49,434 nucleotides of DNA from Bacillota bacterium (GTDB lineage: Bacteria; Vulcanimicrobiota; JAJTBE01): contig JAJTBE010000092.1 of assembly GCA_021287065.1 (NCBI GenBank), positions 1-49,434 on the forward strand, read 5' to 3'. Both the position numbers and the translations under genes were made by a program. The notes below the pieces were generated by a model, which saw only the letters and a list, made by a program, of their open reading frames with translations, was not told the origin of the DNA and did no database searches. Of the stretch, positions 41,680-49,434 are shown one piece after another (the first letter of the stretch is position 1; every line of letters starts with the position of its first letter).

Positions 41680-42755
41680 TAGCGTTGTTCCTTCACTTTC
41701 TCATTGTTTTCGCCAAGGATTTTGTCATACTTTTCCAGGATCTTCTGAAAACCGGGTGAGGCTTCCGACTTTTCCCTGAAGCCTTTATCGGCAATTGCCA
41801 GAGTAATATGAATCCGGGCAAGATTTGTCCAGGACTTGATTTCAATACCTCTTGTCTGCATAAGCACGGCAAGATCAGCAATAACATCCTCAAGGACTGG
41901 GGAAGCATACTTCAGCGTATTGTCCAGATCGCCGAGAGTTTTGTAACTGTCTCCGTTAATCCATTTGAGAATACGGTTAAAATACATACTCTCCTCTTCC
42001 TTTTCCGCATCAGGGAAAGCCCATTCGCAGAAAGCGCGGAAGGAGTCCAGATTAATTTCCCTTGAGAGGAAATCCTGCTTCTTCTTGCTGAATTCGAGGT
42101 CTCTGATATATGCAAGCCTTTCCTGCCGAATCCCTTCAAACTGGACATCTGCTTTTTCAAGAACATGCGCAAGAGAGTGAATCCGCTTGCATAGTTCCTC
42201 AGGAATAAGAGAACGTTTTTTATATGCGAGGTGGTGCTCGATAGCTGCCCACGCATCCTGAAGAACTGTTCTGGTCTGAATTTCACACACCAGATCCTTC
42301 AGATTGTCATACCGGGCGCCGGAGAAATCATTACCGAGCTTTACCAGAAAATGAACTGCGGAATATCCGTAGTCTTCCGTTGATTCCGTGTGCCTTTTAT
42401 CAACTTTTTCCACCACATCGAATGTATCAAATATAACATTTTCTATTTTGTCTATATCGCTGGGATACAGACAGACTATTCTGACCCCTGCCAGATCCGT
42501 AATTTCCGCAAAGGGGTCCTTGTATTTTTTTCTCTCAAGTTTTTCGAGAAAACTGTTAAGTTCCTTTGCACGCTGTTTTATGTAAGAAATAGCAATATTC
42601 CTGTCCCTGAGCGAATTTTCAAGAACAAATGCCACTTCCATACACAGACGCTCGTAAAGAGGCCTGCGTTTAAAATATTCATAAATAATTTCCGGCCTGT
42701 CCCTCCATACTTCCGGTAGAAGAGGGACGCCGGCAAACTGGACGATGTCCTGCAT
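41676..42755 (-). CDS. RelA/SpoT-domain (p)ppGpp synthetase-like protein
   Basis: 359 residues. A RelA_SpoT nucleotidyltransferase domain is at about 50-180: ITDLAGVRIVC (85-95), EDYGYSAVHF (127-136) and CEIQTRTVLQDAWAAIEH (157-174) hold the conserved GTP- and metal-binding residues. No HD hydrolase or TGS/ACT regulatory domain, so it is of the small-alarmone-synthetase type, but with an extra helical C-terminal region of about 170 residues that is longer than usual. It makes pppGpp/ppGpp by inference. Coupled to the TPR gene (TTGA overlap) and 17 bases after the deoxynucleoside kinase. Confidence 0.88.
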   Translation of the reverse strand: MQDIVQFAGVPLLPEVWRDRPEIIYEYFKRRPLYERLCMEVAFVLENSLRDRNIAISYIKQRAKELNSFLEKLERKKYKDPFAEITDLAGVRIVCLYPSDIDKIENVIFDTFDVVEKVDKRHTESTEDYGYSAVHFLVKLGNDFSGARYDNLKDLVCEIQTRTVLQDAWAAIEHHLAYKKRSLIPEELCKRIHSLAHVLEKADVQFEGIRQERLAYIRDLEFSKKKQDFLSREINLDSFRAFCEWAFPDAEKEEESMYFNRILKWINGDSYKTLGDLDNTLKYASPVLEDVIADLAVLMQTRGIEIKSWTNLARIHITLAIADKGFREKSEASPGFQKILEKYDKILGENNEKVKEQRY

Positions 42756-42772
42756 AGATTTCCTGCCCTAAA

Positions 42773-43492
42773 TTAAACTGTAGTCAGAATCTGATTGTAG
42801 CCTTTTGAGGCTCCGTTATTCTTTCTGATCTGCGGAAATTCTCTTTTAAGCCATTTCAGACTGACTGCCTCGTCGGGAAGTTCATTGCTCATCAGCTTGT
42901 TGTGAATAGCCGCAAAGAGATCCATCCAGTCGCAGTGCAGATCACAGGTGAGATCCAGATCGTCGGTTTCTACTATAAGTTTTTTGTGGGGATACTCGTC
43001 AATCCACTCCTCGTAAGCATCCTGAAGCATCTGCATATAGGAACGGGGGATTGTCGCCTCCATATCCCTTGAGCGTTTATCAATTCGGTACATAAGCGTG
43101 TCGAGGGATGCCCGGAGATATATCATCAGATCGGGAGGAGTCAGAATATTGGTAAGAATCTTAAAATGGGGTTTGTAAGTCTTGAAAAAGTCGTCGTCAT
43201 CCATTTCGCCCCTGCGGTTGAGAACAGTGGCAAAAATAGCATCTTCATAGATGGAACGGTCGGCAATAATCTTTTTGCCGCTGTTAACTGCCTGATAATG
43301 CTTGTTAAACCTGTCCCAAAGGAAGAAAGCCTGTGTACGGAATGAGTATTCTTTTGGGTTCTGATAAAACTTCTCAAGATAGGGATGGCCCTCAACCGTT
43401 TCAAACAACGGCTCAAAGCCTGCAATCTGTGAGTAAATACGGGTTACTGTTGATTTGCCGACCCCAATGGGCCCGCTGACTACTATAAACAT
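42773..43492 (-). CDS. Deoxynucleoside kinase (dNK/dGK-dAK family)
   Basis: 239 residues. P-loop GPIGVGKS (7-14), the DRS motif (78-80, ADRSIYED), a lid segment RSRDMEATIPRSYM (about 155-168), and LIVETDDLD near the end are the family features. It phosphorylates deoxyadenosine or deoxyguanosine (perhaps deoxycytidine) in salvage. ATG at 43492 with GAGGTG about 6 bases ahead is chosen over a GTG three codons earlier. First gene of the operon running to 35706, divergent from lptD. Confidence 0.9.
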   Translation of the reverse strand: MFIVVSGPIGVGKSTVTRIYSQIAGFEPLFETVEGHPYLEKFYQNPKEYSFRTQAFFLWDRFNKHYQAVNSGKKIIADRSIYEDAIFATVLNRRGEMDDDDFFKTYKPHFKILTNILTPPDLMIYLRASLDTLMYRIDKRSRDMEATIPRSYMQMLQDAYEEWIDEYPHKKLIVETDDLDLTCDLHCDWMDLFAAIHNKLMSNELPDEAVSLKWLKREFPQIRKNNGASKGYNQILTTV

Positions 43493-43628
43493 GAACAACA
43501 CCTCGGAACTTAATTAGCTGAAATATTATGGAACTACCCTGTTGTTTCCTTTTGGAACTCCATAAGTTTGATTATTGTTTATATGATGATTTTCTTCAGA
43601 AGCAAATATAAAAATTTTAAAGGAATAC

Positions 43629-43658
43629 ATGTTATTTCGTCAAACACTTCGTGCATGA
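43629..43658 (+). CDS. Nine-codon upstream ORF before lptD
   Basis: MLFRQTLRA then TGA, with AAAGGA 4 bases before its ATG. The stop overlaps the lptD start (ATGA). lptD itself has no SD, so ribosomes may reach it through this leader. Low-evidence feature; its length is near chance expectation. Confidence 0.35.
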   Translation: MLFRQTLRA

Positions 43659-46303
43659 AATTGGGCATATCCCATATTGTTTCTTTATTTCGGGCTGCGC
43701 TTGCCGTCAGTCTTATTTTACTGTGTTCTCCTTCAGGATACAGCAAAGATATATGCAAACTCAAATATATGCCCGATAAGGAAAAACGGGAGCCTGTCAC
43801 ATTCAGTCAGTCTTCCGGGCTTCTCTCCCTTGCGGACTGGGTTATCAGAGAGCCTTTTGTAGTAGTATGGGAAAGCATGGTTCCCCCTGAAGCTGATCCT
43901 GCAAGGGAAGATTGGCGGAAAACCCAGTATAACCGCTTCACAGCCCTCAGAAACCTTATGACCCAGCCGTCCTATCAGGTGGTTAAACCTGATGCTGCAC
44001 CCTCAGAGGAAGAACAGGAAAAAGAGAAGCAGGCAAAACCTAAGTCAAGACTCGAAAACAATCTGCCCGGCAGTGGAAATGATTTTGCAGATGCATTCAC
44101 CCTGCCCGGTATTGATGTTTCGGATGAAGATAAAAGCAGCAGCATAAGAAACACCGACAATATGGGCAGCAGGCCCACCACTGCTACATCAGTGGCGGCT
44201 CAGAGGGAAAACATCAATAAGTTTTACCGCAGAACCCGTTTCTGGGCTACAGAAGGCAAAACATACGGACAAAACAACCCCAAAGCAGGCAAACTCGTTC
44301 TTGAAGAAGGGGAAGGCCCTTTCAGGGTAACTATAAACGCCGATGAAATCAGAAACTCAGGCGGAGTAGCCACAGCCACCGGCAATGTGGTCATCGATTA
44401 CCGCGGAGTTAAGGTTAATGCGGATAAAATCACATACAACCAGTATTCAAAGGATATAAATGCCGAAGGAAATGTGGCAATATCAAAAGGAACCGACAGA
44501 ATTACCGGTTCATCCCTTATGTACAACCTTATGACGCAGTCCGCCAACATCACCGACGCATTCGGATATGCCGATAATATAGCGGTGGGCGATGTTGAAC
44601 TTCAGAAGACCATATTCTTCTGGGGAAAACAGGTTCAATGGGAACAGAACCGCATTTATATCAAAAACGGAAAGGTAACATCCTGTGATGTGCTGCCTCC
44701 CAACGACCATTACCACATTACCGGCGATGAAATCATAATTTTCCCAAGGGAAAAAATGATAGTCCGCAAGGCAAGATTCATTTTTGGGGGAAAGCAGCTC
44801 CTCGGTATGCGTAATACTGTATTCCCACTGCGCCAGAGAGATCCAAGGGCAAGACAGTCGCTGATCCCCCAGATTGGAAGAAACCAGCAGGAAGGCGAAT
44901 ATGTAAAGGAATCCATAGGCTATCTGATGGGCGAGAAAGATTACGGAACCGTCCATATCGACTGGTACCGCAAAGTGGGAATCGGCGCAGGCATCGAGCA
45001 TTATTACCATCTGGGCGAAAAAGGCGCAGGCAAGGTTTACTATTACCGTATGGGTTCATCCCAGTCGCCGACAAGCCGGTATAATTTTTCAGACCGCACT
45101 TACTACCGTTTTCCGGGCAATTACTTTATGTCTTTCAACTACAGCACAGAGAGATATGAGTTCCCCGAATACTCATCCCCCAACATCAAAAATGCCGATT
45201 TTTATCTGAGTAAACTGACTGACAACTATATGTCAGCCCTCTATATGCACGACTATATAGAAGGGGAAAACAGAAACTACGGAGCCAACTTCTACTGCAG
45301 AATGAACATCGACAACCGGTGGGAAACTCAGGCAGTATTCGATTACCTTTCATCGGAAACCGCCATTCAGAAACAGTACAGGCTGAACACAGTGGGAAGC
45401 CTGACTTACAGGGGCGATATTTTTGATTCTTACCTTGTTTACGATAGAACCTGGGGTGACAGAAAATTTTATGTAAACCGTGAACCTGAACTTGCAGCAC
45501 GAAGTCATATTTTCAATGTAGGACCCTTTGCATGCCGTACATCGGTAGCTGCAGGCAACTTTACGGAAATGCCCACAAACCTCAATACCGCAAGGGGAGA
45601 TCTGAAATTTTCACTCCTCAACAATGTCTATTCGGTTACTCCATCCACAAATGTGGCAATGGCAGGCGGATACAGGCAGCTTCTCTACGGAACAGGGGAA
45701 AAGAAATATGTAGCCAGAGGTTATCTTGGTCTTGAACAGAAATTCGGCCGGGATTTTTCCATCATCGGCACATATTTTGTTCAGGATAAAAACGGCTTTT
45801 CACCGCTGGCTATGGACTATTTCGACAAATACAACATCCTCGGCGGAACCCTCGAATACTTCAACCAGAAAAACCTCAGGCTTCAGGTCAACGGCGGATA
45901 CGATATGGAGCATAAACAGTATCAGTCACTCATTCCCCGGCTCGAATATGTTCCTTCGAAAGAATGGAAATTCATCCTCGGTTCCAACTACGATATGGAA
46001 AACCGGGTATGGATGAACCTTGACGGCGAAATCGGAATGAAGCTTGCCAAACAGGTTACGCTCAAATACTGGGGTCTGTATGATTTTGTAAATCAGAAAC
46101 TGACATATCAGAACTATGTTCTGGAATTTGACTCCCACGACATCTTCACAAGAGTTATATACAAAGGCTCTCAGGGCGAACTCTGGCTCTCCATCGCCCT
46201 CAAAGCATTCCCATACGAAAAAGTGGAAGTGGGACCTTCCGTAAACAGAAATGTGGTGGAAAAAGGACTCCTCCAGAGAGCACCCGACGAACAGGGACTT
46301 TAG
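43655..46303 (+). CDS. lptD: LptD/OstA-like LPS-assembly outer-membrane protein
   Basis: 882 residues from the ATG at 43655, chosen because it gives a proper signal peptide (hydrophobic about 12-29, ending PSGYSKD). After a charged linker, an LptA/OstA-like domain (about 222-320) reads INADEIRNSGGVATATGNV and VKVNADKITYNQYSKDINAEGNV. The rest alternates aromatic and polar residues as in a 26-strand beta-barrel. It transports LPS to the outer leaflet with LptE. An upstream in-frame TTG (43568) is less likely. The only LPS-transport gene in the window, consistent with the two ADP-heptose genes. Confidence 0.87.
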   Translation: MKLGISHIVSLFRAALAVSLILLCSPSGYSKDICKLKYMPDKEKREPVTFSQSSGLLSLADWVIREPFVVVWESMVPPEADPAREDWRKTQYNRFTALRNLMTQPSYQVVKPDAAPSEEEQEKEKQAKPKSRLENNLPGSGNDFADAFTLPGIDVSDEDKSSSIRNTDNMGSRPTTATSVAAQRENINKFYRRTRFWATEGKTYGQNNPKAGKLVLEEGEGPFRVTINADEIRNSGGVATATGNVVIDYRGVKVNADKITYNQYSKDINAEGNVAISKGTDRITGSSLMYNLMTQSANITDAFGYADNIAVGDVELQKTIFFWGKQVQWEQNRIYIKNGKVTSCDVLPPNDHYHITGDEIIIFPREKMIVRKARFIFGGKQLLGMRNTVFPLRQRDPRARQSLIPQIGRNQQEGEYVKESIGYLMGEKDYGTVHIDWYRKVGIGAGIEHYYHLGEKGAGKVYYYRMGSSQSPTSRYNFSDRTYYRFPGNYFMSFNYSTERYEFPEYSSPNIKNADFYLSKLTDNYMSALYMHDYIEGENRNYGANFYCRMNIDNRWETQAVFDYLSSETAIQKQYRLNTVGSLTYRGDIFDSYLVYDRTWGDRKFYVNREPELAARSHIFNVGPFACRTSVAAGNFTEMPTNLNTARGDLKFSLLNNVYSVTPSTNVAMAGGYRQLLYGTGEKKYVARGYLGLEQKFGRDFSIIGTYFVQDKNGFSPLAMDYFDKYNILGGTLEYFNQKNLRLQVNGGYDMEHKQYQSLIPRLEYVPSKEWKFILGSNYDMENRVWMNLDGEIGMKLAKQVTLKYWGLYDFVNQKLTYQNYVLEFDSHDIFTRVIYKGSQGELWLSIALKAFPYEKVEVGPSVNRNVVEKGLLQRAPDEQGL

Positions 46304-46326
46304 AAAATTAATATCGAATATGCTCC

Positions 46327-46359
46327 TGGGAAATCCGCTTTTTGAAAAAGCCGGTTTCC
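46327..46359 (+). repeat. Isolated family A hairpin core after lptD
   Basis: GGAAATCCGCTTTTT / AAAAAGCCGGTTTCC: the same shape as family A cores at 31034 and 31567 but without outer ends. It may terminate lptD transcription, although the T tract is inside the stem. Confidence 0.5.
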
Positions 46360-46399
46360 TGTCCTGAACATGGCTTATGTTCAAGAGAGGCGGGCTTCT

Positions 46400-49072
46400 G
46401 TGAACAGATATATAATCACACCGGATAATGATAATTCTGCCGTATCCCAAATCGGCGGAAAAGGGTTGAACCTTCGTAAACTTATTGAAGCAGGTTTTCC
46501 TGTGCCTGAAACATACTACCTCACCGCAGAAGCTTTCGGAAATGCATCAGGATTAATTCTTCAGAAATCAGAACAGGAAGTAAATTCACCAAAACCGGAA
46601 AAACCGGATCTTTCATTTATACGGGAATCTTTTTGCGGAATTCCCCATTCATCCCCGATTTATCAGCAGTTGAATGAAGAAATAAGCGGAATAACGGAAA
46701 AATCAGGCACTGAAACCCTTTTTGCCGTACGCTCAAGCGCAAGCGCCGAAGATCTGCCGAATGCATCCTTTGCGGGACAATACGAATCATTTCTCAATGT
46801 AAAGGGAAACGAAGAGATTATAAAAAGCATATTCAAATGCTGGGCATCGGTATGGACTGATAGAGCATGGAATTACAGAAGGAAAAATAATATCCCGGAA
46901 ACCTCCCTTACTATGGCTGTAATCATCCAGAAAATGGTCCCCGCAGACTTTTCCGGAGTTATTTTTACAGCAGACCCCGTAACGGGAGATGGAAACAGAA
47001 TCATAATCGAAATGGTGAAAGGTCTCGGTGATGAACTGGTTTCAGGAAGAGCTGCACCTTTCGCTGCAGGCTTTGATAAAAATACACATCCCCGGCAGAT
47101 TCTGACAGAACATAACATCCCCCTGACAGAAGTTCTTCTGGAGAAACTGATTCAGACAGCACTCAGCATTGAGAAGCACTTCGGTTCTCCACAGGATATT
47201 GAATGGGCTTTTGCCGGAAACGAACTGTTTATCCTGCAATCGAGAAATATCACCACCGGCGGCACTTCTGACGGATATGATATATGGAGCAGCGTCAATG
47301 TGGGCGAACTCATGCCCGGAGTCCTCACTCCTCTTGCTTTTGATATTGCCAGCGAAAGCGTAAAGGGGCTTTTCTTCTTTGTTGCCAATTTGCTGAAGAT
47401 TGACTTCGGCTCCCAGCCTTTTATCGCTCTGGCAGGTGGAAGAGCATACGCCAATATTACAACATTCACAAGACTTCTCACCTGCATGCCCGGACTGAGC
47501 AAAATGGAACTCCGCGATTCATTCGGAGGAATGCAGTCCCGGCAGCCCGGAGGTTCACCACTGCCCGACAATGTTATTGAAATGCTTCCAAAAAGCCCTC
47601 CCATTACACCTGAAGAAAAAGCAAAAAGAAAAAAAGCATCTCTCTCAGCACTGATTGCAATGCCCGGCATAATGGCAAAGCTGCTGTTCAACCTTATATT
47701 TGTTGATGAAGATAAATTCCTGCGGAATATGCGTGCTGAAGTAGATAAAGCAATGAGAACCGATGTTAAATCCCTTTCCGATGAACAGCTACGCAGTATT
47801 ATCACCGGCACAGTCAGCGGCGCAATGAAAGGCTCCGATCTTCTTCTTCAGGTTGCCGGCATGGGAATGGGTCTTTCAACCACACTATTTCAGTTGTGTG
47901 AAAAATGGCTCGGCGACAGCACCGGTTCAATCCCCAATAAACTTCTCTCAGGTTCAGCGGATATGGAAAGCGCCAACGGAGCCATGGAACTCTGGAATCT
48001 TGCGGAAACAGCCCATAACAACAGCTCAGTCAGAGATGTAATCATAAAAGGCAGCTTTTCAACAGTTATGGAAAAACTCGGTAATTCAAATGAAGGAAGG
48101 GATTTTATCCAGCTTTGGGATTCCTTTATGTTCAGCCACGGACACCACGCAAGAGGCGAGGTTAATATCTACACCCCCCGCTGGGCTGAAGAACCCGACT
48201 ATGTTCTTGATCTGATAAGAAACTGTATGAAAAGTATGGATAAACACAACCCAGCTAAAATCAGGGAAGAAAGGGCAAAGGAAAAAGAAGCTCTGTTATC
48301 ACAATGCCTGAAAAAAATAAGAAATCCCATAAACCGCCTGATTTTTAAAATCGTGGTTTCAAAATCCCTTAAAGGTCTTGAATTGAGGGAAAATCTGAAA
48401 AGCCAGTGGATGAGAGCCTTCTTTCCCCTTCGGAAGTCTATCCTCGAAAGCGGAGTCAGGCTTGTTAAATCCGGCAAAATTGAACAACAGGAAGATGTTT
48501 TCTTTCTTTATCTTAATGAACTTGGAGAGTTGCTTCAGAGCGGAAAGCCTGAAACTGTAAAGGAAATAATCGCAAACCGAAAGGCAGCTTTTGAAGAAAA
48601 CCGGTATCTCTCCCCAGCTCCGGTAATTTCAGGAAAATACAACCCGGAAGATTTTACGGTTTCAGACTGGGAAAATTCACCCCTCCAGCTCATTCAGACA
48701 CCTATGCCTGTTATGGAATCGGACGGCAAAAAACAATGCCACATACTCAAGGGAATCGCCGTATGCCCCGGTATAGCAGAAGGACCTGCAAGAGTGATCC
48801 TCTCCGCAGACGACCACCAACAGGTGCTGCCAGGTGAAATCCTCATAGCTCCATTCACAGATCCGGGATGGACTCCATATTTTCTCACCGCAGCAGCACT
48901 TATAACAGATATGGGCGGAATGCTGAGCCATGGCAGTATTGTAGCAAGGGAATATGGCCTACCCGCCGTAGTAAACACAGGTTCCGCAACAAAACTCATA
49001 AAAACGGGACAACAGATAAGAGTGGACGGAACCGCAGGAAAAGTATATGTGTATTCGGAAGATAAACTATGA
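46400..49072 (+). CDS. PEP-utilising ATP-grasp phosphotransferase, rifampin-phosphotransferase-like
   Basis: 890 residues from GTG at 46400 (GGCGG 6 bases ahead); ATG at 46370 is an alternative ten codons longer with no SD. Domain order: PPDK/PEPS ATP-grasp domain (about 15-300; IGGKGLNLRKL, FAVRSSASAEDLPNASFAGQY), a helical middle region (about 310-790), and the phosphohistidine domain at the C-terminus (GGMLSHGSIVAREYGLPAV, His844). There is no C-terminal TIM barrel for pyruvate, so it is not PEP synthase or PPDK. This order matches rifampin phosphotransferase, which transfers the beta-phosphate of ATP to a small molecule. The substrate is unknown and need not be an antibiotic. Confidence 0.8.
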   Translation: MNRYIITPDNDNSAVSQIGGKGLNLRKLIEAGFPVPETYYLTAEAFGNASGLILQKSEQEVNSPKPEKPDLSFIRESFCGIPHSSPIYQQLNEEISGITEKSGTETLFAVRSSASAEDLPNASFAGQYESFLNVKGNEEIIKSIFKCWASVWTDRAWNYRRKNNIPETSLTMAVIIQKMVPADFSGVIFTADPVTGDGNRIIIEMVKGLGDELVSGRAAPFAAGFDKNTHPRQILTEHNIPLTEVLLEKLIQTALSIEKHFGSPQDIEWAFAGNELFILQSRNITTGGTSDGYDIWSSVNVGELMPGVLTPLAFDIASESVKGLFFFVANLLKIDFGSQPFIALAGGRAYANITTFTRLLTCMPGLSKMELRDSFGGMQSRQPGGSPLPDNVIEMLPKSPPITPEEKAKRKKASLSALIAMPGIMAKLLFNLIFVDEDKFLRNMRAEVDKAMRTDVKSLSDEQLRSIITGTVSGAMKGSDLLLQVAGMGMGLSTTLFQLCEKWLGDSTGSIPNKLLSGSADMESANGAMELWNLAETAHNNSSVRDVIIKGSFSTVMEKLGNSNEGRDFIQLWDSFMFSHGHHARGEVNIYTPRWAEEPDYVLDLIRNCMKSMDKHNPAKIREERAKEKEALLSQCLKKIRNPINRLIFKIVVSKSLKGLELRENLKSQWMRAFFPLRKSILESGVRLVKSGKIEQQEDVFFLYLNELGELLQSGKPETVKEIIANRKAAFEENRYLSPAPVISGKYNPEDFTVSDWENSPLQLIQTPMPVMESDGKKQCHILKGIAVCPGIAEGPARVILSADDHQQVLPGEILIAPFTDPGWTPYFLTAAALITDMGGMLSHGSIVAREYGLPAVVNTGSATKLIKTGQQIRVDGTAGKVYVYSEDKL

Positions 49073-49097
49073 AAAGCCTCCGGGGTGTGATAAATCC

Positions 49098-49174
49098 AAT
49101 ACCGCTGAATTAGTAAAATTTACTCGAATCCCGGACCTAATGCTCCTGTTTTTCAAGGAGGGAGGTTCGGAGGC
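49098..49174 (-). repeat. Partial family A unit
   Basis: AATACCGCTGAATTAGTAAA, ACTCCTGTTTTT-like end and GGAGGTTCGGAGG: one outer end plus part of the interior, in tandem with the element that follows. It is in the opposite orientation to the copies at 7-265 and 31079-31738. Confidence 0.75.
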
Positions 49175-49434
49175 AATGCCGCTGAATTAGAAAAATACAC
49201 TCAAATCCCGGACCCAATACTCCTGTTTTTCAAGGAGGGAGGTTCGGAGGGTAACCTCGCTTTTCCAAAAAAGCGTGGTTCCCTCTGACGGTCCCCGGTC
49301 GGTCCCCCGATTCAAAAGTTTTGGGATGGAGGTCCGGAGGAAACTTTTTTCAAAAAGTTTTCTCCGGGAGCTTGGCGAATAGGCATAATTCTCGTGAGCG
49401 GTAGGATAAATTCGTGCCTTAATTCATGGGCATT
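49175..49434 (-). repeat. Full-length family A element, inverted
   Basis: 260 bases from AATGCCGCTGAATTAG to CTTAATTCATGGGCATT at the last base of the window. It contains both internal hairpins and the GACCGACC spacer, the exact reverse order of 31079-31365. The pair thus forms inverted repeats flanking 31-49 kb. Confidence 0.8.

Noticed and set aside
46370-49072. Phosphoenolpyruvate synthase or pyruvate phosphate dikinase
   Set aside because: The C-terminal pyruvate/PEP barrel is absent; the protein ends shortly after the phosphohistidine domain.
1-49434. tRNA and rRNA genes
   Set aside because: Scanning for T-loop-like GTTCGA..C with paired arms and conserved rRNA segments gave no convincing candidate; a covariance-model search would be decisive.

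Overview
The window looks like a chromosomal segment of a Gram-negative bacterium from a poorly sampled lineage. The evidence for an outer membrane with LPS is a full-length LptD/OstA-like protein, both halves of ADP-heptose synthesis (HldE kinase and adenylyltransferase as two unlinked genes), a split-off lipoprotein and many exported proteins. TGA is used as an ordinary stop. Several starts are GTG or TTG with good Shine-Dalgarno sequences. I cannot name the phylum from sequence alone. No rRNA, tRNA, CRISPR array, transposase or integrase gene was seen.

Layout. 1-1600: two tandem repeat units, then class II fructose-bisphosphate aldolase (-). 1618-6506 (-): secreted HEAT-repeat protein, M16 peptidase and heptose-7-P kinase, read in that order as an operon. 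6650-7845: an intergenic repeat island in which two repeat families meet. 7847-9520 (-): ECF sigma factor, zinc-finger anti-sigma factor and a Spy/CpxP-like periplasmic protein, with an ECF-like promoter in front. 9616-14980 (+): large membrane protein with TPRs, five tandem bacteriohemerythrins, and a U32 protein with four cysteines as in UbiU. 14962-15585 (-): CoaE. 15823-16262: second repeat island.

16374-23510 (+): heptose adenylyltransferase, secreted type I pullulanase, a 21-codon ORF, dihydrolipoyl dehydrogenase, inositol monophosphatase family enzyme, zinc ribbon, membrane-anchored polysaccharide deacetylase and a small membrane protein. 23627-27889 (+): uridine phosphorylase, charged coiled-coil protein, a long inverted repeat, GNAT acetyltransferase, DUF3300 and DUF2950. 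27979-30936: a small XRE regulator with three operators at its own promoter, then PfkB kinase, YkgJ-type cysteine-cluster protein and a LeuD-like protein. 30959-31738: third repeat island.

31757-34788 (-): phosphoribosyltransferase, permuted papain-like (YiiX/NlpC) protein with a glycine-zipper stretch, HNH nuclease, a 52-residue membrane protein, and a truncated macro-domain (DarG-like) gene. 35025-35609 (+): UPF0316 membrane protein. 35706-43492 (-): a tightly packed seven-gene operon of deoxynucleoside kinase, RelA/SpoT-domain alarmone synthetase, large TPR protein, NAD synthetase, TPR lipoprotein, frameshifted coiled-coil gene and VOC protein. 43655-49072 (+): LptD and a rifampin-phosphotransferase-like PEP-utilising enzyme. 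The window closes in another repeat element in opposite orientation.

The most distinctive content is (i) a MITE-like repeat family with terminal inverted repeats (AATGCC..TGAATTA) and strong internal hairpins, repeatedly adjoining a second GC-rich palindromic family; (ii) the hemerythrin array, one member of which has lost an iron ligand, translationally coupled to a UbiU-like Fe-S protein; (iii) the alarmone/dNK/NAD operon with a frameshifted member; and (iv) the HNH / glycine-zipper papain-like / mini-membrane-protein cluster beside a decayed macro-domain gene.
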